Below are positions 56,892-64,000 of a stretch of 64,000 bases of DNA, piece after piece (position 1 is the first letter of the stretch; each line of letters begins with the position of its first letter). The stretch spans positions 6,407,001 to 6,471,000 of the forward strand of contig NZ_CP083740.1 in the NCBI RefSeq assembly GCF_020150455.1, in the 5' to 3' direction. This DNA is from Bremerella sp. TYQ1 (GTDB taxonomy: Bacteria > Planctomycetota > Planctomycetia > Pirellulales > Pirellulaceae). Below the pieces are notes generated by a model. The model ran no database searches and was not told the DNA's origin. It saw only the letters and a list, made by a program, of their open reading frames with translations. Both the position numbers and the translations under genes were made by a program.

Positions 56892-58082
56892 TTAGGTCGA
56901 CTCCAGCAACTGCTTGGTCTGCCGAGCAACGATGATTTCTTCGTTGGTTGGAATAACCCACAGTTGCGTCTTGCTGTTTTCCGAATGGATCGAAGCCTCT
57001 CCTTTGGCGGAGATGTTCTTTTCTTCGTCCAGTTCGATTCCCAATTCTTGCAAGTTGGCACACAAGTCCTTGCGAAGCTCTTTGCCGTTCTCGCCAATAC
57101 CACCGGTAAAGACGATCGCATCGGCTCCGCCCAGTTCCACCAACATGCCGCCGAGATATCGACGAACTTCGCTGGCGTACATGTCTAAAGCCAACTTAGC
57201 ATCGGCATTGCCGTTGACTGCCGCTTCTTCCAGGTCTCGCATATCCCCACTGAGGCCGTTACTTAAGCCGAGCAGCCCACCATGATTCCCGATATACGCG
57301 AGAACTTCGGTAAGGGTTTTGCCAGTTCGTTCCATCAGCAGGGGCAGGGCATAGGGATCGAAATCCCCGACCCGATTGTTCTGCGGTAAGCCGGTTTGCG
57401 GGCTCATGCCCATGGTGACGGCAACGCTTTGGCGGTTTTTAATCGCACATAAGCTGCTGCTTCCACCTAGGTGGCACGAGATAACTCGCAAATCGTCGCG
57501 TCCCAACAGTTCGGCACTTCGCGTCGCGATGTACCGATGGCTCGCACCATGGAAACCCCACTTCTTAATCTGGAACTCGTCCGACCAAGCTTTGGGGATA
57601 CCGTAGTAACGATTCCGATCAGGAATCGTCTGATGAAAGCCTGTTTCAAAGGCGGCAACTAGCGGAATCTCCGGAAGTTGCTCAGAAAGTAATCGCATGG
57701 CGGCGATGTACGGCGGGTTATGCGCTGGCGCGACTTCGTTCATTTCTGCCATAGCGGAAAGGACATCGTCGTTTACACGCTGCACGCCGGAAACTCGTCC
57801 ACCGTGGACCGCTTTAAAGCCGATTGCCGAAACTTCGGCGGCGTCTTTGAGGCACCCATTTTCTGCATCGGTCAGTTGCGAAAGGCATTTGCGAACGGCC
57901 ACGGCATGATCTGGAACATGATCCGTGACGTCTTCCTTCCACTGGCCAATCTGAACGCTGCAGGAACTTTCTGGAGATCCGATTCGATCGATCCCACCTC
58001 GAGCCAGTTGCGTTTCGCTGTCCATGTCGAACAAGCGATACTTGAAGCTGGTCGATCCGAGATTTGCTACCAGAACTTTCAT
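56892..58082 (-). CDS. ackA: Acetate/short-chain acyl kinase of the BMC operon
   Basis: A 396-residue acetate-kinase family enzyme (ASKHA fold). It opens [20 protein letters not shown] and contains [49 protein letters not shown] and [13 protein letters not shown]. In the BMC pathway it would transfer phosphate from lactyl-, propionyl- or acetyl-phosphate to ADP. The short gap to the BMC-P gene (one base) and absence of an obvious encapsulation helix suggest it acts outside the compartment, which is an inference. Confidence 0.95.
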   Translation of the reverse strand: MKVLVANLGSTSFKYRLFDMDSETQLARGGIDRIGSPESSCSVQIGQWKEDVTDHVPDHAVAVRKCLSQLTDAENGCLKDAAEVSAIGFKAVHGGRVSGVQRVNDDVLSAMAEMNEVAPAHNPPYIAAMRLLSEQLPEIPLVAAFETGFHQTIPDRNRYYGIPKAWSDEFQIKKWGFHGASHRYIATRSAELLGRDDLRVISCHLGGSSSLCAIKNRQSVAVTMGMSPQTGLPQNNRVGDFDPYALPLLMERTGKTLTEVLAYIGNHGGLLGLSNGLSGDMRDLEEAAVNGNADAKLALDMYASEVRRYLGGMLVELGGADAIVFTGGIGENGKELRKDLCANLQELGIELDEEKNISAKGEASIHSENSKTQLWVIPTNEEIIVARQTKQLLEST

Positions 58083-58140
58083 TAGCGAGGACTCCTTTCG
58101 CTGGGTTACTCCGCGGACTAGCGGCTTACGTTAGGTCGAT

Positions 58141-58410
58141 CTAGCTGAAGTAAACGTCGCTCAGGCCTTCAGCAGGACGTGGCAAAACGTGGCTACCGGC
58201 CAGTTCACCGACCTGTTGAGCTGCATTGGCACCAGCTTCAACGGCAGCACGAACGCTTCCGACGTCGCCACTGACAACCGTGGTGACCAGGCCACCGCCG
58301 ATGTTGACGCGTTTTACAATCTTGACGTTGGCGGCCTTCGCCATGGCATCGGTCGCTTCGACCAGGCCAACCAAACCCTTGGTTTCAATCAAACCAATTG
58401 CGTTTTGCAT
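58141..58410 (-). CDS. BMC-H hexameric shell protein, copy 1
   Basis: An 89-residue shell hexamer protein: [60 protein letters not shown] and SHVLPRPAEGL. All core BMC-domain positions are present, with the pore loop NIGGG. It tiles the BMC facets. It lies 41 bases after the other BMC-H gene, and the two are about half identical by eye. Confidence 0.97.
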   Translation of the reverse strand: MQNAIGLIETKGLVGLVEATDAMAKAANVKIVKRVNIGGGLVTTVVSGDVGSVRAAVEAGANAAQQVGELAGSHVLPRPAEGLSDVYFS

Positions 58411-58451
58411 GGATAGTTTTCCTTAGCGGATGTTTCTTGAAAGGGGCGGGA

Positions 58452-58757
58452 CTACTCGGAGGTGTAAACCTTCTTAACCGGTGGAGGAAGGACGATACCG
58501 ATGTCTTCGTGTGGTCGTGGAATGACCTGAACGCTGACAACTTCGCCCAAACGACCAGCGGCCGCGGCACCAGCATCGGTGGCAGCCTTCACCGCGGCGA
58601 CGTCGCCGGTGATGAAAGCGGAAACCAAACCGCTGCCAACTTTGTCCCAACCAACGAACGTCACGTTGGCTGCCTTCAACATTGCGTCGGTGGCTTCCAC
58701 CAAGGTCACAAAGCCCTTGGTTTCAATCATGCCCAACGCTTCCATTACTTTCGCCAT
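58452..58757 (-). CDS. BMC-H hexameric shell protein, copy 2
   Basis: A 101-residue hexamer protein: [60 protein letters not shown] and [10 protein letters not shown], with a short C-terminal extension ([14 protein letters not shown]). The pore loop is KVGSG. Together with the other BMC-H it forms the shell facets; no BMC-T gene is present in the window. It is preceded by a 161-base gap after pduL. Confidence 0.97.
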   Translation of the reverse strand: MAKVMEALGMIETKGFVTLVEATDAMLKAANVTFVGWDKVGSGLVSAFITGDVAAVKAATDAGAAAAGRLGEVVSVQVIPRPHEDIGIVLPPPVKKVYTSE

Positions 58758-58918
58758 GGGGTTTTATCTCCCGAACAAAAAAGGAAACCGTTACTTCGTT
58801 TCGCTCCTGAAAGTCAGGGGCGATGTCTTCTAACAGGGGTCATAAAAACGCTCTCGCTGGCCTCTGGAGAGGACTCACAGTGGCAAATCATGCGAGACCA
58901 ACGAAAGCGTAGTTAGTT

Positions 58919-59629
58919 CTAATGTTTTGTCTTGCAGCCGCACGGCTCTTTCTTGAGCAGTTCGATTTCCGTCGCTGCGTCCAAGTTGCAGGCGTTGCCT
59001 TCGTCGGTATCAATGTGGACTTCCAGCTTGCTGACTTCGTCGGCTCGCACGAGCAAGTCTTCAAACGTGGTCGTGCAGCCGAGGGACGTGATCCGCAGGT
59101 TCATGCGGTCGCCATTCTGCACGCCGTAAAATTCGGCGTCGCGATTGTTCATGTGGACATGACGTTCGGCTCGGATGACACCTTGATCCAGTTGAACCGC
59201 ACCCTTGGGGCCGACGAGCACACAACCAGGCGTACCGTCAATCTTGCCGGAAGCACGAACGGGCGCTTCAATGCCGAGCGAAATGGCATCGGTGAAAGCC
59301 AGCTCGACTTGGCTGTAGTCTCGTGTCGGACCGAGCACGCGAACTTTCTCGAGCATCCGTCGGCGGGGGCCCACGACCATGACAGTCTCTTCGGCGGCGT
59401 AGAAGCCGTCCTGATAGAGGTCTTTCATGGGAGTTAGTACATGTCCAGGGCCAAACAACGTTTCGACGTGAGCATCAGTCAAGTGAATGTGCCGTGCCGA
59501 AATGCTGACGACCAACTTCGGGGCAGCCGGCGCGACAGGAGCTTGAACCGGAGCACCATTTTGCGAAAGGACGATCTGGCGAACGATCCGTTCGATGGTG
59601 GCATGATCGAGATTCAGCGAGGAACTCAT
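58919..59629 (-). CDS. pduL: Phosphate propanoyl/lactoyl-transferase PduL with N-terminal encapsulation peptide
   Basis: A 236-residue PduL. Residues about 4-22 ([19 protein letters not shown]) form an amphipathic encapsulation helix. The two metal-site segments are [17 protein letters not shown] and [16 protein letters not shown], and the fold includes [20 protein letters not shown]. PduL exchanges CoA on acyl-CoA for phosphate, here probably lactyl-CoA to lactyl-phosphate inside the BMC. It lies 23 bases after deoR and is the first enzyme of the operon. Confidence 0.96.
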   Translation of the reverse strand: MSSSLNLDHATIERIVRQIVLSQNGAPVQAPVAPAAPKLVVSISARHIHLTDAHVETLFGPGHVLTPMKDLYQDGFYAAEETVMVVGPRRRMLEKVRVLGPTRDYSQVELAFTDAISLGIEAPVRASGKIDGTPGCVLVGPKGAVQLDQGVIRAERHVHMNNRDAEFYGVQNGDRMNLRITSLGCTTTFEDLLVRADEVSKLEVHIDTDEGNACNLDAATEIELLKKEPCGCKTKH

Positions 59630-59652
59630 TCGTATCGAACCCTTGTTGGGGT

Positions 59653-60456
59653 TTAGCTTACTTTGTGGGAAATTGGGCGATCAATGATCGCCATCTCAGC
59701 AGGAGCGACGATCAAATCGACTCCCGCGTTTTGCACGCGTGATTGCCAGGCCTCCGAAATCTCGTGATCGACCACGAGTTTGTCGACTTCGGAAAGCTCA
59801 CACATCTGGGCGAGGCTTTGGCGTCCAAACTTGGTGCTGTCGGCAACGATGATTACTTCACCGCCAGCTTTCATCATGGCTCGTTCTGTCTCAACGAGCA
59901 GGAGGTTGCTGTTGTACAGTCCTTGCTCGGTAATTCCCGCGACACTCAGCACAGCCCTACGAGCACTTAGCCGCGAGATCATCTCGTTGGCATAAGGGCC
60001 CAGCGAAACGCCTGTAGCGTTATGAACGTACCCGCCGAGTAAGATCAATTCCGTCGTTGGGCTGGCCATGAACAAGTTGGCCACCGGCAACGAATTGGTC
60101 ACAATCTGCAGGGTTCGCCCGACAAGCATCTGGGCTAATTCATAGGTGGTGCTACCGCCGTCGAGAATGACCGTGTCGCCATCTTCGATCAGCTGAGCCG
60201 CGGCCTTCGCGATCTGCCGCTTCTTGCTCCACTGCATTTCGTGGCGAAGTTCAAAGTGGGGCAGGTTCGGAGAAGGACCGGTATAAAACACGCCCCCATG
60301 CGTCCTGCGAGCCGTCCCTGCTTCTTCCAGCAGTTCCACGTCGCGGCGAACAGTCGATTCCGAGACTTCCAATTCCTGAGCAAGTTCCGGCAGCGAGGCA
60401 AAGCCTCGGGACCGAACCAGGTCGAGAAGTCGCGTTCGTCGGGCGTCCGCTTGCAT
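59653..60456 (-). CDS. DeoR-family transcriptional regulator of the BMC operon
   Basis: A 267-residue DeoR regulator. The N-terminal winged helix-turn-helix is [20 protein letters not shown] followed by RRTHGG. The C-terminal sugar-phosphate-sensing domain has [46 protein letters not shown] and VVDHEISE. DeoR repressors of this type respond to phosphorylated sugars such as fuculose-1-P or rhamnulose-1-P. It heads the operon and is preceded by a promoter with an overlapping palindrome (60492-60546), suggesting autoregulation. Confidence 0.94.
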   Translation of the reverse strand: MQADARRTRLLDLVRSRGFASLPELAQELEVSESTVRRDVELLEEAGTARRTHGGVFYTGPSPNLPHFELRHEMQWSKKRQIAKAAAQLIEDGDTVILDGGSTTYELAQMLVGRTLQIVTNSLPVANLFMASPTTELILLGGYVHNATGVSLGPYANEMISRLSARRAVLSVAGITEQGLYNSNLLLVETERAMMKAGGEVIIVADSTKFGRQSLAQMCELSEVDKLVVDHEISEAWQSRVQNAGVDLIVAPAEMAIIDRPISHKVS

Positions 60457-60491
60457 GTGGGGGATGATTTCGGGACGGGGAGGGTGATAGC

Positions 60492-60507
60492 TAACTCAGT
60501 TGAGTTA
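60492..60507 (-). promoter_or_regulatory. Palindromic operator candidate of deoR/BMC operon
   Basis: TAACTCA-GT-TGAGTTA is a perfect 7-bp inverted repeat with a two-base spacer. It lies 36 bases before the deoR start codon and immediately downstream of the -10 box at 60518-60523, so a bound repressor would block initiation. DeoR is the obvious candidate to bind it; that is inference. Confidence 0.65.
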
Positions 60508-60517
60508 AAACACCTAG

Positions 60518-60546
60518 ATTATGCATCCCGCATTGCCAACAATCAA
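60518..60546 (-). promoter_or_regulatory. Sigma70-like promoter of the BMC operon
   Basis: On the minus strand TTGATT (60541-60546) and CATAAT (60518-60523) are separated by exactly 17 bases, matching four and five of six consensus bases. Transcription would begin near 60511, five bases before the palindromic operator candidate, and read deoR first. Confidence 0.7.
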
Positions 60547-60837
60547 TCAGATCGTGGCATATTTCTTTCAAAATTCACGACTTGGTATGTCGGTCACGCC
60601 GGTCATAGCCCGCTAAAACGGAAAAATACGCCATATTGAGCCCGATTAGGACAATCCACACAGCAGGAACTACGCCATGTCAGGTCAGAACGAGCCTAAA
60701 TGACAGAAATGCTTCACAGAATGAAAGAATGGCGTCACGCAGGTGAGATGGAAAGATAGCGTGTTTGCACTAAGTTTAACGCCTTTGTATTGCCAGCAGA
60801 AGCCGTGAAAGGAGGACTGAATACATCTCGAGCCCGA

Positions 60838-61503
60838 CTAGTTGGCGGGGGCGACAGAGACTGTTCGGCCGACGACGGAAACGCGGCCATCGGCGATAGC
60901 GGCAATCGTTTCAGGGTAGATGACGCATTCTGCATCGAAAACGCGTGCGGCTAGATCTTCTGGTAAGTCATCTGGAAGCACTTCGACGACATGCTGGGCG
61001 ATGATCGGTCCGTGGTCGTAATGATCGTCAACGAAATGCACCGTACAGCCACTTACTTTGGCGCCATGTTCCAGCACAGCGGTATGTACGCGAATGCCAT
61101 AGAAGCCAGCGCCGCAGAAAGCAGGGATGAGCGACGGGTGGATATTTATCACGCGATTCTCAAAGTCGCTCGGAACGGCCACCTGTTTCAGGAAGCCACC
61201 CATGACAACCAGTTCAGCTGCGGCTTCTCGGCAAGCGTCAAAGATTGCTTTCGAGAAATCGGCTTTGTCAGGATGCTGCGCGACGGTGATTACCTGATAG
61301 GGAATATTGCCCGACTCGGCGTACTGCAATCCTTTTGCTTTCCCACTGCTGGAGATCACCAGTACGATCTCCAACGGAAGATTGTCCGCGGCGATACGAT
61401 CGAGCAAGTTCCGTAGGGTCGTGCCCCCGCCGGAGATAAGCACAGCAATCTTCAGCGGGTTGTCCCGCGTATGCTTCGACCAAGTCGTTACCGGCTGTGT
61501 CAT
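60838..61503 (-). CDS. purN: Phosphoribosylglycinamide formyltransferase
   Basis: A 221-residue PurN-type enzyme that formylates GAR with 10-formyl-THF in purine synthesis. It has [37 protein letters not shown], the active-site [18 protein letters not shown] with Asn and His, and [19 protein letters not shown] with the catalytic Asp. The site of the formyl transfer is intact. The start overlaps the ileS stop by ATGA. The N-terminal 15 residues before KIAVL are longer than usual. Confidence 0.96.
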   Translation of the reverse strand: MTQPVTTWSKHTRDNPLKIAVLISGGGTTLRNLLDRIAADNLPLEIVLVISSSGKAKGLQYAESGNIPYQVITVAQHPDKADFSKAIFDACREAAAELVVMGGFLKQVAVPSDFENRVINIHPSLIPAFCGAGFYGIRVHTAVLEHGAKVSGCTVHFVDDHYDHGPIIAQHVVEVLPDDLPEDLAARVFDAECVIYPETIAAIADGRVSVVGRTVSVAPAN

Positions 61504-64000
61504 ACTTGCTTCACGTAGATGCGGACATCGCTGTCGGCAATTTTAGTTGCATTCGGTTCAACACCATCGACGGCTGCCAACGTAACCGAGCTCGCCAGCG
61601 TTTCGCCCTGGATGTATTCGGCATGGCTTTTGACCGCAGACTGAACTTCGTCGGAATCGGTCACTACGCCCACTTCGATTTTAGCGGTGTATTCCAAGTC
61701 GAGTTCTTTTCGCTTGTCTTGGATCAAGCGTACGACGTCCTTGATGTACCCTTCCTGGATCAGCTCAGGCGTTAGTTCGGTATTGAGAACGACAACGCAA
61801 AGCTTTCCTTGTGCTGCGGCCCAACCTTCCTTAGCGGAAAGACGAACTTGGATGTCTTCGTTGTCGAGCGTTAGCGATTCGCCATCGATTGTCAGTGTAA
61901 ATGCACCGTCAGCCTGCAGAGTGTTAAGCAGCGCGGCGGCATCGGTCTGGCCGAGTACTTTCTTCACGCTCGGTAGCAACTTACCGACGCGTGGGCCCAG
62001 CCGTTTGAAGTTTGGCTGGATCTGGTAGTTGATGTACTCGTCAGCATCCTGGGTATATTCCACCGCTTTGACGTTCAACTCTTCGCGGAGGATCGCACTG
62101 TGCGACTTCAACCATTCTCGATGGGTATCGTCTGCGAGAACGACTTCCACTTTGCTTAGCGGTTGGCGAACTTTCAGTTTTTCGTTCATGCGTGCCTGGC
62201 GACCCAGCGACGCGATTTCACGAAGCAATTCCATACGCTGGGAAAGTTGCGTATCAATGGCGGTTTCATCGGCCGCAGGAAAATCGCAAAGATGAACGCT
62301 ACTCTTCGCCTTGTCACCGAATACCCCGGCCAGGTTTTGCCACAATGTTTCCGATAGGAATGGCACGAACGGGGCGATAACCTGACAGGTCGTCAGTAGG
62401 CATTCGTAAAGCGTCCAATAGGCATCCAGCTTGTCTGCCGAGGTTTTGTCTTTCGCCCAGAAACGATCACGGCTGCGGCGAACATACCAATTGGACAAGC
62501 CATCGACGAACTGATTGATCGCGGCACAGGCGTTGTAATTGTCGTAAGCATCCATTCGCTGCGTAACGGTTTGGATCGTGCGGCCTAATTCGCTAAGCAC
62601 CCAGCGATCCAGTTCGCTTCGCTCAGCGACAGGTCGAGCACCTTTCGCTCCGGCGAAATGATTGGCCAGGCCATCTTGTAGATCGACGCCGGACGATTCC
62701 GGCTCGAAGCCGTCGATGTTCGCGTAAATCGTGAAGAAGCTGAACACGTTCCAGAGTCGCAGCAGGAATTCCGGGATGCTGTCTTTGATGGACTGCTCGT
62801 TGTAACGGATCGACGTCCATGGTGGTTGGTTAGCGTACAAGTACCAACGCAATGCATCGGCACCATACTTGTCGAAGATCTCGTTTGGCTCGCGGTAGTT
62901 CCGCTTGCTTTTGGACATCTTCTGGCCATCTTCACCAAGCATCAGCCCCAAAACGATGCAGTTTTTGAAGGGGTGCGGATACTCGTGCGGAACGGTGTTG
63001 CCTTCGTCATCGTTGCCGAACAGAAGGGTGCTGATCGCCAGTTGGCTGTAGAACCAACCGCGTGTCTGATCGATCGCTTCGCTGATGAAGTCAGCTGGGA
63101 ATTGGGCTCCGAAATTCTTCTCGCCTTGGTGAGGATAACCCCACTGAGCGAACGGCATCGCGCCTGAGTCGTACCAACAGTCGATCACTTCCGGCACACG
63201 CTGCATGCGAGCCCCTTCCGCGAACGGCGAGTCGTAGGTGATCTCGTCGATGTACGGCTTATGGATCTTCAGATCGTCGACCAAGTCAGGATTGTCGGCT
63301 TTGGCTTTTTCCCAAACCTCGAAACCTGTCGCTCCTGGCTTTTCTTGGAGTTCGGCATAGCTGGCAACTGCTTCGGCACGATCGGTTTCCTGGCAAACCC
63401 AGATCGGTAGCGGCGTCCCCCAATATCGTTCGCGCGAAAGGGCCCAGTCGACATTGCTTTCCAGGAAGTTACCAAAGCGGCCGTCGCGGATATGATCGGG
63501 CAACCAGTTGATCTGCCGGTTGTTGGCCAGCATTTCGTCTTTGAATTTGGTCGTGCGGATGAACCAGCTTTCACGTGGGTACTGGATCAATGGATCTTCT
63601 TCGGCACGCCAGCAGAATGGGTAATCGTGCAGGTACTGATCTAACAGGAACAATAGGCCGCGTTCTTTCAGTTCGCGCGAGATGTCTTTGTCGGCTTCTT
63701 TGACCCAGCGGCCTTGGTAGTCGGGAGCTTCCGCCGTGAACTTGCCATCCGGCCCAACCGCGCAGATCAATGCAGGACCTTCGCCGAATTCAAAGCGTTC
63801 CTGCTCCTTGGCAAGGACTTCGTAGTCGACTTCACCGAATGCAGGAGCTTGATGAACGAGGCCAGTTCCGCTGTCGGTAGTGACGAAGTCAGCGGCGACG
63901 ATACGCCATGCGACATGCTGCTTTTCGCCCGACTTCAGCTTGCCTTGGGTGTCGCCGAGGTCTTTGTAGTAGTAGTCGAACGGCGGACGGTATCGCTTTC
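61500..64000 (-). CDS. ileS: Isoleucyl-tRNA synthetase, C-terminal part (start beyond the window)
   Basis: About 833 residues of an IleRS are visible; the frame is open to the window edge, so the N-terminus with the HIGH motif lies beyond it. The editing-domain motif [52 protein letters not shown], and KMSKSKRNY (KMSKS loop) are seen. No C-terminal zinc ribbon follows; the tail reads instead like that of the eukaryote-type (IleS2) enzymes, which are often mupirocin-resistant. It is followed directly by purN. Confidence 0.96.
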   Translation of the reverse strand, partial: KRYRPPFDYYYKDLGDTQGKLKSGEKQHVAWRIVAADFVTTDSGTGLVHQAPAFGEVDYEVLAKEQERFEFGEGPALICAVGPDGKFTAEAPDYQGRWVKEADKDISRELKERGLLFLLDQYLHDYPFCWRAEEDPLIQYPRESWFIRTTKFKDEMLANNRQINWLPDHIRDGRFGNFLESNVDWALSRERYWGTPLPIWVCQETDRAEAVASYAELQEKPGATGFEVWEKAKADNPDLVDDLKIHKPYIDEITYDSPFAEGARMQRVPEVIDCWYDSGAMPFAQWGYPHQGEKNFGAQFPADFISEAIDQTRGWFYSQLAISTLLFGNDDEGNTVPHEYPHPFKNCIVLGLMLGEDGQKMSKSKRNYREPNEIFDKYGADALRWYLYANQPPWTSIRYNEQSIKDSIPEFLLRLWNVFSFFTIYANIDGFEPESSGVDLQDGLANHFAGAKGARPVAERSELDRWVLSELGRTIQTVTQRMDAYDNYNACAAINQFVDGLSNWYVRRSRDRFWAKDKTSADKLDAYWTLYECLLTTCQVIAPFVPFLSETLWQNLAGVFGDKAKSSVHLCDFPAADETAIDTQLSQRMELLREIASLGRQARMNEKLKVRQPLSKVEVVLADDTHREWLKSHSAILREELNVKAVEYTQDADEYINYQIQPNFKRLGPRVGKLLPSVKKVLGQTDAAALLNTLQADGAFTLTIDGESLTLDNEDIQVRLSAKEGWAAAQGKLCVVVLNTELTPELIQEGYIKDVVRLIQDKRKELDLEYTAKIEVGVVTDSDEVQSAVKSHAEYIQGETLASSVTLAAVDGVEPNATKIADSDVRIYVKQV

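Larger units (their letters stand above)
60457..60837. promoter_or_regulatory. Control region upstream of the BMC operon
   Basis: This 381-base gap between deoR and purN holds the promoter and operator of the BMC operon in its first 100 bases. The rest contains no gene I recognise; a frame to 60639 crosses it without any protein pattern. No terminator for purN is clear. Confidence 0.6.

Noticed and set aside
58398..58916. A 172-residue plus-strand frame over the second BMC-H gene and upstream gap
   Set aside because: Antisense to the BMC-H gene and without recognisable content.
58758..58918. Short hairpins (CCTGA/TCAGG and CCTCT/AGAGG) in the gap between pduL and BMC-H genes
   Set aside because: Stems of only five base pairs are expected by chance in 161 bases; not enough to claim an RNA processing site or terminator.

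Overview
The window looks like chromosomal DNA of a planctomycete, probably of the Pirellulaceae / Blastopirellula-Bremerella type. The evidence is three DUF1559 proteins with the planctomycete prepilin-like N-terminus, several lipoproteins and secreted proteins of planctomycete style, a DUF1207 protein, sulfatases, and a fucose/rhamnose-type bacterial microcompartment (BMC) operon of the planctomycete-verrucomicrobia class. This assignment rests on recognised families; no database search was run. I see no rRNA, tRNA, CRISPR array, phage or insertion sequence.

Layout. 1-987: end of a potassium-channel gene and a VOC-fold protein. 984-6393: three tandem two-gene cassettes on the minus strand, each a DUF1559 protein followed by a small lipoprotein. 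6596-10157: an SLC13-type permease and a secreted protein of unknown function. 10158-14102: a 1314-residue VWA protein with a secretin-N-like segment. 14169-23514: tsaD, a C-terminal processing protease, a DUF1207 protein, a thiamine-binding-type protein with lhgO, rtcB, a sulfatase and a Cys/His/Gly-rich secreted protein.

23934-41471 is a large Tad/Flp pilus locus in three blocks. Secretin, a CpaD-like lipoprotein and TadD read rightward. TadC, TadB, TadA, CpaB, the prepilin peptidase, three unusual pilin-like proteins, two proteins of unknown function, a TadE-like protein and a canonical Flp pilin are all encoded leftward. A second TadE-like protein, a degenerate sulfatase-fold protein and a TadG-like protein read rightward. 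The leftward and second rightward blocks diverge from a region holding a long inverted repeat (37777-37812). I see no TadZ/CpaE gene.

41518-51738 holds an M28 peptidase with a PDZ domain, an esterase, an SMP-30 protein, a polytopic membrane protein, a Nudix hydrolase, argC, argJ and a GT2-TPR protein, all rightward.

51819-60456 is the BMC operon, read leftward: DeoR regulator, PduL, two BMC-H shell proteins, acetate kinase, a BMC-P with a long charged tail, CoA-acylating aldehyde dehydrogenase, a second BMC-P, an RpiB-like protein of unknown role, a third BMC-P, a class II aldolase and a lactate/malate dehydrogenase. By analogy with the known planctomycete BMC, the aldolase would release lactaldehyde from fuculose- or rhamnulose-1-phosphate. 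The aldehyde dehydrogenase, PduL and AckA would convert it through lactyl-CoA and lactyl-phosphate to lactate plus ATP. A good sigma70-like promoter with an overlapping palindromic operator candidate precedes deoR, and a strong terminator closes the operon. The window ends with purN and the C-terminal part of ileS.
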